DNA of 21,724 nucleotides from a virus. A program made the position numbers and the translations under genes. The notes beneath the pieces are model-generated. The model was given only the letters and a program-made list of their open reading frames with translations, ran no database searches and was not told the origin of the DNA. Of the stretch, positions 21,711-21,724 are shown piece after piece; the first letter of the stretch is position 1; every line of letters starts with the position of its first letter. The stretch is from positions 1 to 21,724 of IMG/VR virus record IMGVR_UViG_3300025759_000814; one strand, given 5' to 3'.

Positions 21711-21724
21711 TGAAATTTGATACC

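Noticed and set aside
1-21724. Prophage in a bacterial chromosome
   Set aside because: No integrase, attachment site, tRNA or host gene is visible. The data fit a free phage genome fragment, although lysogeny genes could lie outside.

Overview
The window is a continuous stretch of a tailed double-stranded DNA phage (Caudoviricetes), most like the phages recovered from seawater metagenomes. The signs are the order small terminase, large terminase, very large portal, scaffold, major capsid, adaptors, fibres; the marine-type fibre domains; and a cluster of tiny Lys/Gly-rich virion-operon proteins. No sheath, tape-measure or long-tail tube gene is visible between capsid and fibres, which with the 811-residue portal favours a short-tailed (podovirus-like) particle. 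Tail genes could still lie left of base 1, so this is inference. No integrase, tRNA, rRNA, replication gene or host gene is present, and the host cannot be named from the sequence.

Layout, read in the direction of transcription (right to left, minus strand). 20694-18555: small and large terminase. 18544-15545: portal, a 65-residue protein and a GroES-like protein. 15535-14098: scaffold and a conserved unknown. 14082-12567: a probable capsid accessory protein and the major capsid protein. 12519-12430: an intrinsic terminator followed at once by a candidate promoter and a leader hairpin. 12404-11905: two small virion-type proteins. 11896-9589: eight small, mostly basic proteins, three of which share a C-terminal tag. 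9586-7262: adaptor-like proteins, a zinc-ribbon protein, a further small basic protein and a 145-residue structural protein. 7242-1: a 578-residue fibre, three tandem six-repeat beta-propeller-like proteins, a helical protein, a 100-residue protein, a 22-residue-repeat protein and the N-terminus of another fibre-like protein cut by the window edge.

Almost every minus-strand gene overlaps or abuts its neighbour and has a GGAG-type ribosome binding site, so this is a tightly packed late operon with one internal terminator/promoter break after the capsid gene. A 286-bp intergenic region (20741-21026) separates it from a single plus-strand gene of unknown function (21027-21623), which has its own terminator. 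The same 8+8 bp inverted repeat lies on both sides of that gene.

The least ordinary parts are: the small-protein array, where a shared C-terminal tag, the stop codon and the next gene's ribosome binding site form one repeated DNA cassette (a perfect 65-bp repeat); the paired inverted repeats round the plus-strand gene; the three propeller paralogues; the 198-bp duplication within the 22-residue-repeat gene; and a GroES-like gene inside the head operon.
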